From Brenneria goodwinii (GTDB lineage Bacteria > Pseudomonadota > Gammaproteobacteria > Enterobacterales > Enterobacteriaceae), in assembly GCF_002291445.1 (NCBI RefSeq), contig NZ_CP014137.1, positions 5,084,001 through 5,148,000 of the forward strand: a stretch of 64,000 bases of DNA, in the 5' to 3' direction. Shown here piece by piece: positions 49,645-61,743 of this stretch. Position 1 is the stretch's first letter. Every line of letters begins with the position of its first letter. A program made the translations under genes and the position numbers. The notes below the pieces were generated by a model. That model worked only from the letters and a program-made list of their open reading frames with translations. It was not told where the DNA came from and did not search any database.

Positions 49645-50575
49645 CCCACGTGGTTTTTGTGCCGGGGTTGATCGCGCCATCAGCATTGTTGAACGGGCGT
49701 TAGAGATATTTGGTACGCCGATCTATGTGCGCCACGAAGTGGTGCATAACCGCTATGTCGTCAACGGACTGCGTGAGCGCGGCGCGATATTTATTGAGCA
49801 GATAGACGAAGTGCCGGACGGCTCAATCCTGATTTTCTCCGCGCATGGCGTCTCCCAGGCCGTGCGCAATGAGGCGAAAAGCCGCGATCTGACGGTCTTT
49901 GACGCCACCTGCCCGCTGGTGACCAAAGTGCATATGGAAGTGGCGCGGGCCAGCCGTAAAGGGGTTGAGGCTATCCTTATCGGTCATGCCGGGCATCCGG
50001 AAGTGGAAGGGACGATGGGACAGTACAGCAATCCGGCTGGCGGTATGTATCTGGTTGAGTCGCCGGATGACGTCTGGCGGCTGCAGGTAAAGGATGAGAA
50101 CAACCTGTGCTTTATGACGCAGACCACGCTGTCGGTTGATGATACGTCAGCGGTGATTGACGCATTGCGTGAGCGTTTCCCGCGGATTATCGGCCCGCGT
50201 AAAGATGATATCTGTTACGCCACCACCAACCGCCAGGAAGCGGTACGCAGTTTAGCGGGGATGGCGGATGTGGTGCTGGTGGTGGGGTCGAAGAACTCTT
50301 CTAACTCCAATCGATTGGCCGAATTGGCGCAGCGAGCCGGTAAAGCCGCTTATCTGATTGATGCCGCGGAAGATATTCAGGAAAGCTGGCTGGCGGGCAT
50401 TGATCATGTCGGCGTGACGGCCGGCGCCTCGGCGCCGGATATTCTGGTGCAGCAGGTGCTCAGTCGTTTGCAGGCGCTGGGTGGCAAGGTTACGGTCGAG
50501 ATTCAAGGGCGGGAAGAAAACATCGTCTTTGAAGTGCCGAAAGAACTGCGTGTCGAGGTAAAGCAAATCGACTAG
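49625..50575 (+). CDS. ispH: 4-hydroxy-3-methylbut-2-enyl diphosphate reductase
   Basis: A 316-residue iron-sulfur enzyme, equal in length to E. coli IspH, that makes IPP and DMAPP in the last step of the MEP isoprenoid pathway. Cluster cysteines lie in NPRGFCAGVDRA (Cys12), ATCPLV and DDICYATTNRQ; the substrate glutamate is in GHAGHPEVEGTMGQ. AGGAGG precedes ATG 49625, inside the end of fkpB. It is the last gene of the operon and is followed by a hairpin terminator. Confidence 0.98.
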   Translation: MQILLANPRGFCAGVDRAISIVERALEIFGTPIYVRHEVVHNRYVVNGLRERGAIFIEQIDEVPDGSILIFSAHGVSQAVRNEAKSRDLTVFDATCPLVTKVHMEVARASRKGVEAILIGHAGHPEVEGTMGQYSNPAGGMYLVESPDDVWRLQVKDENNLCFMTQTTLSVDDTSAVIDALRERFPRIIGPRKDDICYATTNRQEAVRSLAGMADVVLVVGSKNSSNSNRLAELAQRAGKAAYLIDAAEDIQESWLAGIDHVGVTAGASAPDILVQQVLSRLQALGGKVTVEIQGREENIVFEVPKELRVEVKQID

Positions 50576-50583
50576 AGTCGTCT

Positions 50584-50614
50584 GGCGGTGGCGAGGTTTC
50601 CTCCCTCCGCCTTT
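50584..50614 (+). terminator. Terminator of the ribF-ispH operon
   Basis: GGCGG...GAGG and CCTC...CCGCC form a two-part stem with a TTT loop, followed by TTTTT. Confidence 0.85.
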
Positions 50615-50833
50615 TTATCGCTTTCATACCTTCTGCACAGCCGTCATTACCCATTAATAATAATTTGATAAAAATGCATGTTTATGCGTTATTGTTTTCG
50701 AGTTATTGATTCCAGCCGCGGGTTATGATGGTTTTTACTGATTTAATTTTTCCGCTGACGTAATGTCTAATCGAGTGACAAATACGCTGGCGGCGGCGTT
50801 TCACGCCCGTTAACCTAACGTATACTCAGCGTT

Positions 50834-50861
50834 TTGACATTCATTAGCGACATCGTATAGC
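50834..50861 (+). promoter_or_regulatory. dapB promoter
   Basis: TTGACA at 50834-50839 and TATAGC at 50856-50861 are 16 bases apart, 25 bases before the dapB start. Confidence 0.75.
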
Positions 50862-50885
50862 GGAAATAGCAAAGAGAGAGACATT

Positions 50886-51707
50886 ATGAAGGATTCATTG
50901 ATCCGTATCGCGGTAGCCGGTGCCGGTGGCCGCATGGGGCGTCAGCTTATTCAAGCGGTTGAACAGACTACAGGCGCGGTATTGGGCGCGGCGTTGGAGC
51001 GTCAGGGGTCTTCTCTGGTGGGGGCCGACGCGGGTGAACTGGCCGGGTTGGGGAAATCTGGCGTGGCGGTGAGCGACAACCTGGATGCCGTCCGTGATGA
51101 TTTTGATGTGCTTATCGATTTTACCCGGCCTGAAGGCACGCTGGCCCATTTGGCGTTTTGTCGTCAGCACCATAAGTCGATGATTATCGGCACCACTGGT
51201 TTTGATGAACAGGGAAAAAACGCTATCCGCGAGGCTGCACAGGATATCGGTATTGTTTTTGCCGCTAATTTCAGCGTTGGCGTGAATGTCATGCTGAAAC
51301 TGCTGGAGAAAGCCGCCAAAGTCATGGGGGAGTATACCGATATCGAAATTATTGAAGCTCATCACCGCCATAAAGTGGATGCGCCTTCAGGAACGGCGTT
51401 GGCGATGGGCGAAGCCATCGCCGGCGCTTTGGGCCGGGATCTGAAAACATGCGCGGTTTACGCACGGCAAGGGCATACCGGGGAGCGCGATCCGAAAAGT
51501 ATTGGTTTCGCCACCGTGCGGGCGGGGGATATCGTCGGTGAGCATACGGCAATGTTTGCTGATATTGGCGAGCGCGTTGAGATTACCCATAAGGCTTCCA
51601 GCCGTATGACATTTGCAAATGGCGCCGTTCGTTCCGCAATATGGCTAAAAGATAAAAAAACCGGGCTTTTCGATATGGGCGACGTGCTGGGATTGGCTGA
51701 TTTATAA
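50886..51707 (+). CDS. dapB: 4-hydroxy-tetrahydrodipicolinate reductase
   Basis: A 273-residue enzyme, equal to E. coli DapB, of the diaminopimelate and lysine pathway. The NAD(P)H site is AVAGAGGRMGRQLIQ near residue 9-23; the substrate-binding EAHHRHKVDAPSGTAL block holds the catalytic His and Lys. AGAGAG precedes the ATG. It is monocistronic with its own consensus-like promoter. It supplies peptidoglycan and lysine synthesis. Confidence 0.98.
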   Translation: MKDSLIRIAVAGAGGRMGRQLIQAVEQTTGAVLGAALERQGSSLVGADAGELAGLGKSGVAVSDNLDAVRDDFDVLIDFTRPEGTLAHLAFCRQHHKSMIIGTTGFDEQGKNAIREAAQDIGIVFAANFSVGVNVMLKLLEKAAKVMGEYTDIEIIEAHHRHKVDAPSGTALAMGEAIAGALGRDLKTCAVYARQGHTGERDPKSIGFATVRAGDIVGEHTAMFADIGERVEITHKASSRMTFANGAVRSAIWLKDKKTGLFDMGDVLGLADL

Positions 51708-51904
51708 AAGATAATTTATTGTTAACTGATTGATATAAGTAGCGATTATTTATCGTTACTTATATTTATTGGTCTATGGTCTGTTTTTTTTACTAAATCC
51801 TTTCTTTTTGTTGTTTTCTCTTGTTTTCAGTCGCGTTTGTGGCTGCTGAAACCCGATAATCGGCGATATTGGTTGATTAATACACTTGTTTCAGCCATGT
51901 GGGT

Positions 51905-51920
51905 TGGCAACCGTTTACTT
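51905..51920 (+). promoter_or_regulatory. PurR-like box of carAB
   Basis: TGGCAACCGTTTACTT matches the PurR consensus ACGCAAACGTTTGCGT at 11 of 16 positions and lies about 100 bases upstream of P1, as the PurR site does in E. coli. Confidence 0.5.
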
Positions 51921-52096
51921 TCCTTAGTTAACATACCTTTTTACGCTTGAGGGACGGTATTTATACCATAAAGGATAAAAAGAAGGGAAAAAGTGCGGTT
52001 GAAGTAGACAATTTAGCCGGTCATCATTAAAATGCGCCCAATTTGCCAAAAATTTACCTTGAGGGTGGTTTTTGCGTTGATTTAGATCGATTAATC

Positions 52097-52131
52097 TGAA
52101 TTAATATGCAAATAACATGATTTTTTATTCC
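52097..52131 (+). promoter_or_regulatory. ARG box pair of carAB P2
   Basis: TGAATTAATATGCA (52097-52110) and TGATTTTTTATTCC (52118-52131) match TGAATWWWWATTCA at 13 and 12 of 14 positions. Their starts are 21 bases apart, the standard spacing of paired ArgR sites, and they cover the P2 -10 region. Confidence 0.85.
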
Positions 52132-52143
52132 TTGGAGGGTGTT

Positions 52144-53292
52144 TTGATTAAGTCAGCGCTATTGGTTCTGGAAGACGGAACCCAATTCCATGGTCGGGCC
52201 ATCGGGGCAGTAGGGTCGGCAGTGGGGGAAGTGGTCTTCAATACGTCGATGACCGGATATCAAGAAATCCTTACTGATCCATCCTATTCCCGCCAGATTG
52301 TCACTCTCACTTATCCCCATATTGGTAATGTCGGCACTAACGCCAGTGATGAAGAATCCTCTTCCATACAGGCTCAAGGTTTGGTAATCCGCGATCTGCC
52401 GTTGATTGCCAGCAACTACCGCAGTGAAGAAGACCTTTCTGAGTACCTCAAACGCAACAATGTCGTTGCCATCGCCGATATCGATACCCGCAAACTGACT
52501 CGCCTGCTGCGCGAAAAGGGCGCTCAGAATGGCTGCATTATCGCCGGTGACGAACCGAGCGCCGAACTGGCGCTGGAAAAAGCGCAGGCTTTTCCCGGGC
52601 TGAAAGGGATGGATCTGGCGAAAGAGGTCACCACCGCGCAAAGCTATCGCTGGTCGCAGGGGAGCTGGACGCTGGAAGGAGATCTGCCGGCCGACACGCC
52701 GGAAAGCGAACTGCCTTACCATGTAGTGGCTTATGACTACGGCGTGAAACGCAACATTCTGCGTCTGCTGGTCGACAGAGGATGCCGCCTGACGGTTGTG
52801 CCGGCGCAAACGTCGGCAGAAGAGGTTTTGAAACTCAACCCGGATGGCATTTTCCTGTCGAACGGACCGGGCGACCCGGAACCTTGCGACTACGCCATCC
52901 GCGCGATTAGGGCTTTCCTGGAAACGGATATCCCGGTATTCGGTATCTGTCTCGGTCACCAACTGCTGGCGCTGGCGAGCGGTGCGCAGACGATCAAAAT
53001 GAAGCTTGGTCACCACGGCGGCAACCATCCGGTCAAAGATCTGGATAACAACCGCGTGATCATCACCGCACAGAACCACGGTTTTGCGGTTGATGAAAAT
53101 AATTTGCCCGACACGCTGCGCGTGACGCACATCTCGCTGTTCGACCAGACGGTGCAGGGGATTCACCGCACGGATAAACCGGCGTTCAGTTTTCAGGGGC
53201 ATCCCGAGGCCAGCCCGGGGCCGCACGATGCGGCGCCGTTTTTCGACCACTTTATTGAATTGATCAAGACTTACCGTTCTTCCGCCAAATAA
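52144..53292 (+). CDS. carA: Carbamoyl-phosphate synthase small subunit
   Basis: A 382-residue glutaminase subunit, equal to E. coli CarA when started at TTG 52144, which has GGAGGG six bases before; the ATG 27 bases earlier lacks support. The catalytic Cys is in FGICLGHQLLALASG, and the His/Glu pair in FSFQGHPEASPGPHDAA. It releases ammonia from glutamine and passes it to CarB. TTG initiation is also used in E. coli. A 14-base gap separates it from carB. Confidence 0.98.
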   Translation: MIKSALLVLEDGTQFHGRAIGAVGSAVGEVVFNTSMTGYQEILTDPSYSRQIVTLTYPHIGNVGTNASDEESSSIQAQGLVIRDLPLIASNYRSEEDLSEYLKRNNVVAIADIDTRKLTRLLREKGAQNGCIIAGDEPSAELALEKAQAFPGLKGMDLAKEVTTAQSYRWSQGSWTLEGDLPADTPESELPYHVVAYDYGVKRNILRLLVDRGCRLTVVPAQTSAEEVLKLNPDGIFLSNGPGDPEPCDYAIRAIRAFLETDIPVFGICLGHQLLALASGAQTIKMKLGHHGGNHPVKDLDNNRVIITAQNHGFAVDENNLPDTLRVTHISLFDQTVQGIHRTDKPAFSFQGHPEASPGPHDAAPFFDHFIELIKTYRSSAK

Positions 53293-53306
53293 TCAGGAGC
53301 GAGAAA

Positions 53307-56534
<3,228 letters not shown>

Positions 56535-56555
56535 TCGCCCGTAGTTAGCCGGTTC

Positions 56556-56592
56556 AGCCAGCGTTTGTTAATCACAGACGCTGGCTTTATTT
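56556..56592 (+). terminator. carAB terminator
   Basis: AGCCAGCGTTTG and CAGACGCTGGCT pair (one G-T) around TTAATCA and are followed by TTATTTTTTT. Confidence 0.9.
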
Positions 56593-56792
56593 TTTTCAGG
56601 CGGAGGTCCGGCGTTCCGTTCAGATATTACGATGCACATCTAACGTTTATTCAATTTTTCCTGCTGTATTTCCTCGCGTTCTTTTCCCTTGTTTCTCGCC
56701 TTTTATGAAAAATACCGGATGACTGCCTACACTTAAGCATGGTGTTTGAATTTTTATGCCACAGCGATATTTTCAACAATCAGAGGCGAAAG

Positions 56793-57725
56793 ATGAGTTT
56801 GAATGAAAAAAATCAATCTGTAGACAAGGGCGCCGTATTATCGCGGCCAGGTAAAAATCCGTTAACGGCCTATCCTCAACCTCCCTTTGAGCGTCAGCCG
56901 CAGGAGGCGCCGGGGCTTGCCAGCAAAATGAAGCCGCTTCCCGATCATGGCGAAAAAAGTTACCGGGGAAGCGGGCGGCTTGAGGGACGTAAAGCGTTAG
57001 TTACCGGCGGCGATTCGGGAATTGGGCGTGCTGTTGCCATCGCTTACGCCAGGGAAGGCGCGGATGTGGCGATTAATTACCTGCCGGAAGAGGAATCGGA
57101 TGCGCGGGAAGTTATCGAACTGATCCGCGCCGAAGGACGTACCGCGGTCGCGATCCCCGGCGATATTCGGACCGAGGATTTCTGCCGGCATCTGGTCAAG
57201 GAAGCGGCCGAAAAGCTGGGCGGGCTGGATATCCTGGTGAACAATGCCGGTCGGCAGCAGTATGCCGAATCCATTGATGAGCTGTCGACGGAAGCCTTTG
57301 ATGCGACGTTTAAGACCAATGTCTATGCGCCGTTCTGGATCTCGAAAGCCGCAATGGCCTATTTGAAAGCGGGCTCCGTCATTATTAATTCGTCATCCGT
57401 GCAGGCATTCAACCCCAGTGCGATCCTGCTGGATTATGCCCAGACCAAAGCCTGCAATGTCGCTTTTACCAAAGCGCTGGCCAAACAGGTCGCCAAAAAG
57501 GGGATTCGGGTTAACGCGGTTGCGCCAGGGCCTTATTGGACCCCGTTACAGTCGAGCGGCGGACAGCCCATGGAGATGGTGATGGCCTTCGGCGAAAGTA
57601 CGCCATTGGGCCGTCCTGGTCAGCCCGTGGAGATCGCGCCTTTGTACGTGACGCTGGCGTCGGCGGAAAGCAGTTTCACATCGGGACAGGTATGGTGTTC
57701 AGATGGCGGGACTGGAGCCGCCTGA
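56793..57725 (+). CDS. SDR family oxidoreductase, YghA-like
   Basis: A 310-residue short-chain dehydrogenase. The start ATG 56793 follows AGAGG. The N-terminal 50 residues form a Pro-rich extension (NPLTAYPQPPFERQPQEAPG) typical of the YghA group. The cofactor motif is TGGDSGIGRAVAIAYA, NNAG is in ILVNNAGRQQ, and the catalytic Tyr and Lys are in DYAQTKACN. It probably acts on an aldehyde or sugar-like substrate with NADP; the physiological role is unknown. It stands alone after carB. Confidence 0.9.
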   Translation: MSLNEKNQSVDKGAVLSRPGKNPLTAYPQPPFERQPQEAPGLASKMKPLPDHGEKSYRGSGRLEGRKALVTGGDSGIGRAVAIAYAREGADVAINYLPEEESDAREVIELIRAEGRTAVAIPGDIRTEDFCRHLVKEAAEKLGGLDILVNNAGRQQYAESIDELSTEAFDATFKTNVYAPFWISKAAMAYLKAGSVIINSSSVQAFNPSAILLDYAQTKACNVAFTKALAKQVAKKGIRVNAVAPGPYWTPLQSSGGQPMEMVMAFGESTPLGRPGQPVEIAPLYVTLASAESSFTSGQVWCSDGGTGAA

Positions 57726-57783
57726 CGGCAATGATAAGGCTGTTACAGTCGTTTGAGCCGCCGTTCGGCGGCTCTTAAAAACA

Positions 57784-58398
57784 TTAACCCAGCGCAACTT
57801 TGATACCGAGCGCAATCAAAACCGTCCCCAGTATTTTATCCACCAGCTTTTGCGCCTTTTCCAGACCTCTGCGTACCGGGGAACTCTGGAAAAGCACCAC
57901 CAGCAACGGCCACCAGATAACCGACAGCCCCCAAATGATGGCGGCATACCACAGCTTCTCGCCGACGCCGGAATTGATACTCAATACCTGAGTGAATACG
58001 GCAAGGAAGAACAGCGTCGCTTTGGGGTTAAGCAGGTTACATAAGTAGCCCTGTAAAAACGCTTTTTTCAGGCTGACGCGCTGCGGCGACAAATGAGAAA
58101 GATTCATTTTACTCCCGCCGCGGGACAGCAGCGCTTGAATCCCCACCCATATCAGATAAGCGGCGCCGGCATATTTCAGCAGATTAAACAGCCACGGCGT
58201 AGTGGTGATGACGACGGCCAGCCCCGCCACGCAATACGCCATATGGGTTGCTACGCCGCAAATCACGCCCAACGACGTCATCAGTGCGGCGAGCCGTGGA
58301 TAGCGCACCGAATTTTTGATCACCAGAAAAAAATCCGGGCCGGGAGAAAGCATACCGAGCGTGGCAATGGTAGCGACAAACAAAGACGTTTCGAACAT
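57784..58398 (-). CDS. LysE/RhtB family amino-acid exporter
   Basis: A 204-residue membrane protein with six expected membrane segments. The start ATG 58398 gives METSLF-like opening MFETSLFVATIATLGMLSPG; the SPGPDFFLVIKNS motif and the LQGYLCNLLNPKATLFFLAVF block are hallmarks of the RhtB group. It should export an amino acid such as threonine or homoserine; the substrate is not shown. It is divergent from the yjjP-yjjB pair, another export system. Confidence 0.9.
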   Translation of the reverse strand: MFETSLFVATIATLGMLSPGPDFFLVIKNSVRYPRLAALMTSLGVICGVATHMAYCVAGLAVVITTTPWLFNLLKYAGAAYLIWVGIQALLSRGGSKMNLSHLSPQRVSLKKAFLQGYLCNLLNPKATLFFLAVFTQVLSINSGVGEKLWYAAIIWGLSVIWWPLLVVLFQSSPVRRGLEKAQKLVDKILGTVLIALGIKVALG

Positions 58399-58560
58399 GA
58401 TGTGTTCCAGGTGGCAAAATAGTAAGACAAAACGGGTAGAATGATAGCGCCAGAGTAAATAATTAGCATCACCAATATTGGCTAATGGCTTGCAATATGT
58501 TAACAAGTTGCCTTGCTTTCTTTAGGGTTATTCTTCCGTACGTAGAATCGGGATAAAAAC

Positions 58561-59337
58561 ATGGTCAGTGAAACAACACAGCAAAGGGAGATTACCCGGT
58601 TGTGTATTCAGTGTGCGCTTTTGCTGTTACAGCATGGTGCGGAAAGTATGGTTGTGGAAAAGTTATCTTCCCGGCTTGGCGTGGCGTTGGGCGCTGATAG
58701 CGTTGAGACGTCAATCTCAGCCAACGCCATTGTGCTAACCACGATAATGCAAGGGAATTGCCTGACGTCCACGCGAAATAATACCGATCGCGGCATTAAT
58801 ATGCATGTGGTGACCGAGGTGCAGCATGTGGTCATTATGGCTGAACATAAATTGCTGGATGTAGAAGGGGTGGGGAAGCGCTTTGCCCATATCAAACCGT
58901 TGCGCTATCCGCGTTGGCTGATGGTATCGATTGTGGCGCTCTCCTGCGGCTGCTTCAGCCGGTTGAATGGGGGCGGTTGGGACGCCTTTGTGGTGACGAT
59001 GATTGCCAGCGGGTTGGCAATGTACGTCAAACAGATTTTGACCGCGCGTCAGCTTAATCCGTTGATCAACTTTTGTATTACGGCATTCGTGGCGACCTCG
59101 GCCTCCGGGCTATTGATGAAGCTTCCCCTATTCCAGCAGGCGTCGACCGTGGCGATGGCGGCCAGCGTGCTGCTATTGGTTCCCGGTTTCCCGCTGATTA
59201 ATGCGGTGGCCGATATGTTCAAGGGCCACGTCAATACGGGGTTGGCGCGCTGGATGGTGGCGAGCTTGCTGACGCTGTCGACCTGTATTGGCGTAGTGAT
59301 GGCGTTGTCGCTGTGGGGGTTGCGCGGATGGGCTTAA
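58561..59337 (+). CDS. yjjP: Threonine/serine exporter family protein YjjP
   Basis: A 258-residue protein of the ThrE N-terminal family. A cytosolic domain (LCIQCALLLLQHGAESMVVE, SVETSISANAIVLT) precedes five membrane segments. In E. coli YjjP works with YjjB, and the pair has been linked to succinate export; the broader ThrE family exports threonine and serine. It overlaps yjjB by ten bases, which supports a two-part carrier. In E. coli the pair lies elsewhere, next to dnaTC. Confidence 0.92.
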   Translation: MVSETTQQREITRLCIQCALLLLQHGAESMVVEKLSSRLGVALGADSVETSISANAIVLTTIMQGNCLTSTRNNTDRGINMHVVTEVQHVVIMAEHKLLDVEGVGKRFAHIKPLRYPRWLMVSIVALSCGCFSRLNGGGWDAFVVTMIASGLAMYVKQILTARQLNPLINFCITAFVATSASGLLMKLPLFQQASTVAMAASVLLLVPGFPLINAVADMFKGHVNTGLARWMVASLLTLSTCIGVVMALSLWGLRGWA

Positions 59338-59798
59338 GTCTACTGTGGGCGCTGTTGCAGGATATGGCCTTGGCGGCGGTCCCGGCTCTGGGATTTGCCA
59401 TGGTTTTCAACGTTCCGGTAAAAGCGTTGCGTTATTGCGCCGCCCTCGGCGCGTTGGGTCATGGTGTGCGATTCATCTCCATGTACTTCGGTTTGAATAT
59501 CGAATGGGCCTCTTTCCTGGCGGCGATTACTATCGGGATCATCGGTATTCGCTGGTCGCGCTGGCTGCTGGCGCATCCCAAGGTGTTTACCGTCGCCGCG
59601 GTCATTCCCATGTTCCCGGGCATTTCTGCCTACACCGCGATGATTTCCGTGGTGGAAATCTCTCATCTTGGCTACAGCGAAGAATTGATGAATGTGATGA
59701 TGACCAATTTCCTGAAAGCCAGCTTTATCGTCGGCGCGCTGTCTATCGGCCTGTCGTTGCCGGGAATATGGTTATATCGTAAGCGCCCCGGCGTATAG
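59328..59798 (+). CDS. yjjB: Threonine/serine exporter family protein YjjB
   Basis: A 156-residue membrane protein with four or five segments, the ThrE C-terminal family (ThrE_2). The start ATG 59328 lies inside the end of yjjP, giving MGLSLLWALLQDMALAAVPA. Conserved parts are RYCAALGALGHGVRF and FPGISAYTAMI. E. coli YjjB has 157 residues. It forms the second half of the exporter with YjjP. Confidence 0.93.
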   Translation: MGLSLLWALLQDMALAAVPALGFAMVFNVPVKALRYCAALGALGHGVRFISMYFGLNIEWASFLAAITIGIIGIRWSRWLLAHPKVFTVAAVIPMFPGISAYTAMISVVEISHLGYSEELMNVMMTNFLKASFIVGALSIGLSLPGIWLYRKRPGV

Positions 59799-59906
59799 CC
59801 CTCGTCGGGGTTCTTGTAAATATTCTTCTATAAGATGTATCTATATCGACGAGTAGTGGGGCTTTCCGTATAGTGTCAGCAATTTTCTGACCTACAGGGT
59901 TTCACC

Positions 59907-60389
59907 ATGGTTATTAGTTTGATTGCCGCATTGGCTGTGGATCGTGTTATCGGTATGGAAAATGCCATGCCGTGGCATTTACCGGCGGATTTGGCATGGT
60001 TTAAGCACAATACGTTAGGTAAGCCGATCGTGATGGGCCGTAATACTTTCCGCTCTATCGGCCAGCCGTTGCCCGGCAGACTGAATATTGTCGTCAGCAG
60101 CCATCCCGGCGATGATGAACGCGTCACCTGGGTCTCTTCGCTGGATGAAGCCATTGCCGCCGCCGGTGATGCGGAAGAAGTGATGGTGATTGGCGGCGGA
60201 AGTATTTACCAGCAGATGTTAGCTAAGGCTAACCGCCTGTATCTGACTCACATTGACGTGGAAGTGGAAGGCGATACGCATTTCCCGGATTATGAACCCG
60301 ATGAGTGGCAGTCCACCTTCAGCGAGTTTCATGATGCGGATGAGCACAATTCCCATAGCTATTGTTTTGAAATTCTTGAAAGAAATTGA
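59907..60389 (+). CDS. folA: Dihydrofolate reductase
   Basis: A 160-residue enzyme (E. coli 159) that reduces dihydrofolate with NADPH and is the trimethoprim target. The start MVISLIAALAVDRVIGMENA is followed by MPWHLPADLAWF with the catalytic Asp27-type residue, GRNTFRSIGQPLPGR for NADPH, and VIGGGSIYQQML. Residues commonly changed in resistance look wild type (Pro21, Trp30 and Leu28 context). It converges on apaH. Confidence 0.98.
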   Translation: MVISLIAALAVDRVIGMENAMPWHLPADLAWFKHNTLGKPIVMGRNTFRSIGQPLPGRLNIVVSSHPGDDERVTWVSSLDEAIAAAGDAEEVMVIGGGSIYQQMLAKANRLYLTHIDVEVEGDTHFPDYEPDEWQSTFSEFHDADEHNSHSYCFEILERN

Positions 60390-60506
60390 TTTCTTTCGTC
60401 TAAAACGCCGGCACTGTAATCCGGCGTTGTTTGAGATGCCTCCTCGCGAAGGCGGCATGTGCTGAGGAAAGCGCGCCGCCAACGTCTGACTAAACCGGAT
60501 GCGGGA

Positions 60507-61346
60507 TTACTCGGCGTTATTCGTATCAGGACGTGACAGGGATTTTTGCGTGAAATACTGTTGGTCTTCCCAACGCAGCATGGTCAGTTCTCCTCCCCAG
60601 CAGCAGCCCGTATCCAATGCGTAGATATTCTGCGGCGTGCCTTTCCCCTCCAGCGAGGCCCAATGTCCAAAGGCAATGGCGTACCCAGCTTCCGTTATCC
60701 GGCTTGGCAACGCGAACCACGGTTTCAACAATGACGGCGCCTGCGTCGGCGCATCCTTACAGATCATATCCAACTGGCCGCCGGAGAAGCAGTAGCGCAT
60801 ACGGGTCAACACGTTGGTGCTGAAACGCAGGCGGGAAAGACCGCTGAGTTGGGGGTCCCAGTGATTCGGCATATCGCCGTACATCGCATCGAGAAACAGA
60901 GGATAGCTATCGCTGCTCAGCACGGCTTCCACTTCCCGCGCGCACAATTCCGCTGTTTCCAGATCCCACTGCGGCGTAATTCCGGCATGGGCCATTACAA
61001 GTTTTAAATTTTCATCAACCTGCAACAGCGGTTGCCGGCGCAGCCAATTTATCAGCTCATCGGCGTCCGATGCTTTCAGCAACGCAGAAAGCCGATCTTT
61101 GGGTTTACTGCAGCTAATTCCCGCGTAGACGGCGAGCAGATGTAAATCGTGATTTCCCAGAACAATACGGGCTGATGCGCCGAGAGAACGAACATAGCGC
61201 AGCATCTCAAGCGAATCCGGACCGCGGGCGACCAAATCGCCGGTCAGCCATACCGTATCTTGCTGTGGATTAAAGGAAACCTGCGCCAATAGCGCCTTGA
61301 GTTCAACTAAACAGCCGTGAACATCGCCAATTAAATAAGTAGACAT
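60507..61346 (-). CDS. apaH: Symmetrical bis(5'-nucleosyl)-tetraphosphatase
   Basis: A 279-residue metallophosphatase (E. coli 280) that splits Ap4A into two ADP and removes Np4 caps from RNA. Metal motifs are GDVHGCLVELKALL, LTGDLVARGPDSLE, LGNHDLHLLAVYAG and MAHAGITPQWD. It ends the surA-pdxA-rsmA-apaG-apaH operon, five bases after apaG. The ATG at 61346 follows the apaG stop closely. It converges on folA. Confidence 0.98.
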   Translation of the reverse strand: MSTYLIGDVHGCLVELKALLAQVSFNPQQDTVWLTGDLVARGPDSLEMLRYVRSLGASARIVLGNHDLHLLAVYAGISCSKPKDRLSALLKASDADELINWLRRQPLLQVDENLKLVMAHAGITPQWDLETAELCAREVEAVLSSDSYPLFLDAMYGDMPNHWDPQLSGLSRLRFSTNVLTRMRYCFSGGQLDMICKDAPTQAPSLLKPWFALPSRITEAGYAIAFGHWASLEGKGTPQNIYALDTGCCWGGELTMLRWEDQQYFTQKSLSRPDTNNAE

Positions 61347-61351
61347 AAAAT

Positions 61352-61729
61352 TTAGTGTATCAGTGAGGGGATCGCCAAACGGAATACGGGGATACTGACC
61401 TGAAAGTCGTTACCTTGATGATCGAGCATCTGGTAATGTCCTTCCATCGTACCTAACGGGGTTTCCAGGATAGTGCCGCTGGTGTACTGGAATTCGCTTC
61501 CCGGCTGTATGACCGGCTGCTCGCCAACAACGCCTTCGCCCTGAACTTCGGTTTGGCGTCCATTCGCGTTGGTGATCAACCAGTAACGACCGCAAAGTTT
61601 TACTTCATGCCGCCCCAGATTGCGGACAATAATCGTATAAGCGAATACGAAACGTTCTTCATCAGGCTGCGACTGAGACTCGACATAGAAACTTTGAACC
61701 TGTACACAAACACGGGGCGCATTAATCAT
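61352..61729 (-). CDS. apaG: ApaG domain protein
   Basis: A 125-residue beta-sandwich (fibronectin III-like) protein, identical in length to E. coli ApaG, also called CorD. Its conserved core is FVFAYTIIVRNLGRHEVKLC and GSEFQYTSGTILETPLGTME. The start ATG 61729 has GGAG eight bases before; a GTG in front is not needed. Its biochemical role is unclear. It is the fourth gene of the operon, 14 bases after rsmA. Confidence 0.97.
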   Translation of the reverse strand: MINAPRVCVQVQSFYVESQSQPDEERFVFAYTIIVRNLGRHEVKLCGRYWLITNANGRQTEVQGEGVVGEQPVIQPGSEFQYTSGTILETPLGTMEGHYQMLDHQGNDFQVSIPVFRLAIPSLIH

Positions 61730-61743
61730 CACGACAACTCCAG

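Larger units (their letters stand above)
50576..50885. other. ispH-dapB intergenic region
   Basis: 310 bases holding the operon terminator on the left and the dapB promoter on the right. The middle is AT-rich with no recognised site. In E. coli rihC lies in this position; it is absent here. Confidence 0.6.
51708..52143 (+). promoter_or_regulatory. carAB control region
   Basis: 436 bases with two candidate promoters, as in E. coli. P1: TAGACA (52005-52010) and TAAAAT (52028-52033), 17 bases apart. P2: TTGATT (52077-52082) and ATTAAT (52100-52105), 17 apart, overlapped by ARG boxes. A PurR-like site lies upstream of P1. The arrangement fits control by pyrimidines and purines at P1 and by arginine at P2. 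Confidence 0.7.

Noticed and set aside
52159..53250. A 363-codon open frame antisense to carA
   Set aside because: Same reason: full overlap with a certain gene and Arg/His-rich translation typical of shadow frames.
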